Origin: JADHUC01 sp964617665
GTDB lineage: Bacteria; Planctomycetota; Planctomycetia; Pirellulales; Pirellulaceae
Reading direction: 5' to 3'
DNA: 50,822 nucleotides
NCBI GenBank assembly: GCA_964617665.1
Contig: CAZUAH010000030.1
Location: 1-50,822, forward strand
Shown here: positions 48,522-50,822 of the stretch, in pieces
Position numbering within the stretch: position 1 is the stretch's first letter
How the letters are laid out: every line of letters begins with the position of its first letter
Notes under the pieces: generated by a model
The model's database searches: none
Told to the model about the DNA's origin: nothing
The model's input: the letters and a program-made list of their open reading frames with translations, nothing else
Translations under genes and position numbers: made by a program

Positions 48522-49091
48522 ATGGGACACAACGCATCCCTTGCGAGGGCGAAGGTCTGGGAGGCATTCACGATCGACGCTGGCGCCGTCTGGGATATCG
48601 GTGGTACGCAGGTCACGGCCACCGCCACCGAATTGAATATCCTCGACGGGGTCACGGCCACGGCCGCGGAATTGAACATCATGGACGGGGTAACCGCGAC
48701 GTCGAGCGAGATTAACCTGCTGGACAATCAACCAGCGTCGGTGACGTGGACGGTCGGCAACGAAGCGGTCGACGTCATCAACGTACAGGGGGCGATCAAG
48801 GATACCGGTGGCGCCGCTCTTGACCACGCCGTGCAGATCGACTTCTACGTTGCCAACGATAGCACCGGGTTGAATATCGGTACGGCACCGAATGGCGGTA
48901 TCGCAGCGAGTACGATCGGAAAGATTGCCGCAGAGCCGAATGCGGACATCGTCCTTCGGTTCATCACGAACGCCATCGGCGTGTTCAATATGAACATTAC
49001 CGAAACGGGCACCGGTACGTGGTACCCCGTTGCGGTCCTACCGAACGGAGCGTTGGCCGTCGGCAAAACTGACGCGATAACGTTCACGTGA
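48522..49091 (+). CDS. Tail fibre protein with ELNxLDG repeats, copy 2
   Basis: The 189-residue protein starts at 48522. The TATxxELNILDGVTAT unit is repeated twice and then EINLLDNQ, followed by a distinct beta tip. It is a paralogue of the preceding protein by its N-terminal shaft. Confidence 0.65.
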   Translation: MGHNASLARAKVWEAFTIDAGAVWDIGGTQVTATATELNILDGVTATAAELNIMDGVTATSSEINLLDNQPASVTWTVGNEAVDVINVQGAIKDTGGAALDHAVQIDFYVANDSTGLNIGTAPNGGIAASTIGKIAAEPNADIVLRFITNAIGVFNMNITETGTGTWYPVAVLPNGALAVGKTDAITFT

Positions 49092-49130
49092 TTGTAACCA
49101 GGAATCAAAAGGAATCGAAAAGGAATCAAA

Positions 49131-49901
49131 ATGGAATCATCGGAAACCGTTGTGTTCTTGGCGATGCCTCGCCACAAGAGAGAGATTGACGCACTCGCTG
49201 CGAAACGCTTCTATAGTCAAATGACGGCTCGGCCCTACGGGATAGCCTTCCTGTCCGTAGGGTCGAGCCTTCTCGCGCGTGGCTTCAACACGCTCTGGTC
49301 TACCGCGTTGAATTACGCCGCACAGGGCAAGGTGACGCACTTTGCGATGCTGCACTCTGACGTAGCGCCGGAACCGTACTGGCTCGACAAGCTGATTGAC
49401 TTGTCGACTGAACATGAGGCGGACGTTCTTTCCGTAGTCATTCCGCTGAAGGGAAACGAAGGCACGACGTCGACGGGCATCAGCTACAACGACAAGACGT
49501 GGGAGCCGGAAAAGCGATTCACGATTCGCGAAGTCTGCACGTTCCCGGAAGTTTTCACCGCCACGGATATTGGGTACGCTGGCCAGCCGCTACTGGTCAA
49601 TACCGGTTGCTGGATTGCCGACGTTCGCAAACCGTGGTGTACGGCGGTAGACGATAGCGGCTGCCTGAAATCATTCTTCACGATCAACGATCGCGTGCGG
49701 TGGGACGACGAGCGGAATACGTGGCAGCCCGAGGTCGAGCCGGAGGACTGGTTTTTCTCGCGGTCTCTCCACGGGGCAGGCTGCCGGGTAATGGCCACGA
49801 CCGCAATCAAGGTCGAGCACGTCGGCGATGCGAGCTACAGCAATCAGGGCGAGTGGGGCGTGGAGGTCGATCCACGCACGACCAGCGTTCAGGTAGAGTA
49901 A
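49131..49901 (+). CDS. GT-A glycosyltransferase-like protein
   Basis: The 256-residue protein has VTHFAMLHSDVAPEPYWLDKL (a D-x-D-like HSDVAP strand-turn) and GYAGQPLLVNTGCWIADVR, features of phage GT-A/GT2-type glycosyltransferases. It is the last gene of the tail module and may modify host or virion glycans. With the NeuA-like and GT42/DUF115-like genes it forms a glycan set. Confidence 0.65.
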   Translation: MESSETVVFLAMPRHKREIDALAAKRFYSQMTARPYGIAFLSVGSSLLARGFNTLWSTALNYAAQGKVTHFAMLHSDVAPEPYWLDKLIDLSTEHEADVLSVVIPLKGNEGTTSTGISYNDKTWEPEKRFTIREVCTFPEVFTATDIGYAGQPLLVNTGCWIADVRKPWCTAVDDSGCLKSFFTINDRVRWDDERNTWQPEVEPEDWFFSRSLHGAGCRVMATTAIKVEHVGDASYSNQGEWGVEVDPRTTSVQVE

Positions 49902-49927
49902 TCTACCCCCTCTGGCGTTCTCAGTAA

Positions 49928-49946
49928 TACGGAAAACTATTCCGTA
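49928..49946 (+). terminator. Small hairpin after the late genes
   Basis: TACGGAA (49928-49934) pairs with TTCCGTA (49940-49946), loop AACTA. Weak without a T-run; it may end the late transcripts before the promoter at 49975. Confidence 0.4.
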
Positions 49947-49974
49947 ATATCCGCCCGGCATCCACAATTTCCGC

Positions 49975-50002
49975 TTGACACCAACGACCAACGGTGTAGA
50001 AT
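49975..50002 (+). promoter_or_regulatory. Sigma70-type promoter (early candidate)
   Basis: TTGACA (49975-49980), 16-base spacer, -10 TAGAAT (49997-50002). It lies upstream of the genes that cross the junction into the recombination block, so it is a good early promoter. Confidence 0.8.
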
Positions 50003-50019
50003 CCAAACATCATTAGGAA

Positions 50020-50095
50020 GTGGAGTTCCCAAATGGTCAGCAAGACCTATCTAGCAACGAACGTAGCCCGGCGCCTCTCCACGAGGGAACTCCAC
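50020..50095 (+). promoter_or_regulatory. Ribosome-site-occluding long-range pairing
   Basis: GTGGAGTTCCC (50020-50030), holding the GGAG ribosome site of the gene at 50033, is perfectly complementary to GGGAACTCCAC (50085-50095) inside that gene. Formation would hide the start; it echoes arm A/A' of the leader family. Confidence 0.7.
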
Positions 50096-50248
50096 GCGCT
50101 GTGGCTCCAGCGGCGGCGGTACGGACACAGGATGGCTGGCCGCCGTCGCGTTTTGAATCGGAGGCTGGCGATGCGAAAGGCAATTGACGTGTTGTTTCTC
50201 GCCTGCGCACTTGCGGTCGCCGTGTATTCGATCGCCGCAGGAATGTAG
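50033..50248 (+). CDS. Basic protein with C-terminal membrane helix
   Basis: The 71-residue protein has a very Arg-rich N-terminal ~45 residues (RLSTRELHALWLQRRRYG, RRRVLNRRLAMRK) and a C-terminal hydrophobic helix (IDVLFLACALAVAVYSIAAG). It may tether to the inner membrane. First gene of the early transcript. Confidence 0.5.
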   Translation: MVSKTYLATNVARRLSTRELHALWLQRRRYGHRMAGRRRVLNRRLAMRKAIDVLFLACALAVAVYSIAAGM

Positions 50249-50353
50249 TCCCCCAAGGAAATGACCGGCGGAGCCGGCCGATAGCACGGAAGTGCTGCCG
50301 TCTCGGGCACGACGCCCAGGGCGGCAGGCTTTCACCAGGATTGGAGGTCCGAC
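50249..50353 (+). other. Structured intergenic region
   Basis: No ORF. Three adjacent hairpins: CCGGC-GGA-GCCGG, GCAC-GGAA-GTGC, and CTGCC...GGCAG enclosing GGGC-ACGAC-GCCC, ending in CAGGCTTTC. The next gene's ribosome site TTGGAGG is at its end. It may be a terminator or a regulatory leader. Confidence 0.5.
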
Positions 50354-50590
50354 ATGACGAAGACACGATTACCCCTCGACCACGACTGTGCCAAGTGCGG
50401 ATGCTCACGCAAATTGCGAATACGACACGCAGAGCAGCGGCTTGCGAATGAAGTGGCGTCAGTGGTGATCGAATGGAAGGCGGTGTGGCGCGACTCCGCG
50501 GCCATCGTTGTGCCTTTTGGCAATAAGCTCGACGGACTAGCGGACGCCTACGCTCGCGTTCATGCTGCATACGTGGATGAGACGCCATGA
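50354..50590 (+). CDS. Small Cys/His protein
   Basis: The 78-residue protein starts after TTGGAGGTCCGAC. It has HDCAKCGCSRKLRIRH near the start, a possible metal site with basic residues, then a helical body. It is ATGA-coupled to the next ORF. Not recognised. Confidence 0.5.
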   Translation: MTKTRLPLDHDCAKCGCSRKLRIRHAEQRLANEVASVVIEWKAVWRDSAAIVVPFGNKLDGLADAYARVHAAYVDETP

Positions 50591-50703
50591 GCGGCATTGG
50601 CCCCATTTCCGACTACGATTACTGGAAACTGTCCTCGCCTGAGGACGAACCCGAGGAGGAGTACGATGACGAATTCGACGACGGATGGATCGAAGTCGAT
50701 TGA
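50587..50703 (+). CDS. 38-residue acidic protein
   Basis: The ORF is ATGA-coupled to the previous gene and overlaps the start of the pentapeptide gene by 38 bases. About a third of residues are Asp/Glu (DEPEEEYDDEFDD). It could mimic DNA. Too short to assign. Confidence 0.4.
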   Translation: MSGIGPISDYDYWKLSSPEDEPEEEYDDEFDDGWIEVD

Positions 50704-50822
50704 CTTAGAGGCCGTCCGCGCAGAACATAGCCAATGGTTGAGAGACAACACGACAGGGAAGCAGGCCGATCTCCGCGGGGCCGATCTCCGCGAGGCCGAT
50801 CTCAGCGGGGCCGATCTCCGCG
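50666..50822 (+). CDS. Pentapeptide-repeat protein, N-terminal part (continues at 1)
   Basis: Starts at ATG 50666 behind GAGGAGG. A ~35-residue leader (MTNSTTDGSKSIDLEAV...) precedes AxLxx repeats (ADLRG, ADLRE, ADLSG). The window ends inside the repeats, and the gene resumes at position 1 after a 10-base overlap. Confidence 0.8.
   Translation, partial: MTNSTTDGSKSIDLEAVRAEHSQWLRDNTTGKQADLRGADLREADLSGADLR

Overview
The window looks like the complete genome of a tailed double-stranded DNA phage with an HK97-type capsid and a long-tailed (siphovirus-like) tail module. Every gene I can support is on the + strand, packed with ATGA, TAATG or GTGA stop/start overlaps. The two ends lie in the same 15-base tandem repeat of one pentapeptide-repeat gene. 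Joining them with a 10-base overlap keeps the reading frame, so this is probably a circular or circularly permuted molecule opened inside that gene. I see no integrase, repressor, DNA polymerase or primase. The host is not stated. LamG-bearing and 'NW...VPAG' adhesin-like proteins, a signal-peptide protein with a proline linker, a papain-like peptidase and moderately high GC suggest a Planctomycetota host, but that is inference.

Layout. (i) 49.97-50.82 kb and 1-5.3 kb: a promoter, small accessory genes, a pentapeptide-repeat protein, then a recombination and replication block (annealing-protein candidate, 5'-3' exonuclease, DHHA1 fragment, SMC/SbcC-like ATPase, HNH nuclease). (ii) 5.3-8.3 kb: small genes separated by recurring promoter modules. 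(iii) 8.2-15.5 kb: a DNA transaction and modification block with a DUF3102-like protein, a Mom-like acyltransferase, a ParB-like protein, two SF2 helicases, a radical SAM protein and a beta-class DNA methyltransferase. (iv) 15.5-18.8 kb: more small genes, promoter repeats, two structured leaders and an odd tRNA-Leu-like gene. (v) 18.8-27 kb: a late promoter, secreted and lysis-type genes (papain-like peptidase, membrane proteins, XhlA-like protein) and a 1343-residue LamG protein. (vi) 27-30 kb: HNH, a frame-broken DUF551 gene, a ParB-like protein and a C5-cytosine methyltransferase. (vii) 29.9-49.9 kb: terminase, portal, protease, capsid, connectors, tail tube, G/GT chaperones with a -1 frameshift, tape measure and tail proteins. 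A CMP-sugar synthetase and glycosyltransferase-like genes are embedded here.

The most unusual signal is a family of at least five promoter-linked leader RNAs (about 6.0, 7.05, 7.45, 16.6 and 17.2 kb). Each has a TTGACA-17-TAGRNT promoter that usually overlaps the end of the upstream gene, a short leader ORF, a C-run, and four pairing arms ordered A-B-hairpin-A'-B'. B' is usually followed by a T-run. The A arm carries the leader's ribosome site or start codon, and B/B' resembles a terminator. The arms pair in every copy with different sequences, so this may be a dispersed, translation-sensitive, pseudoknotted attenuator family.
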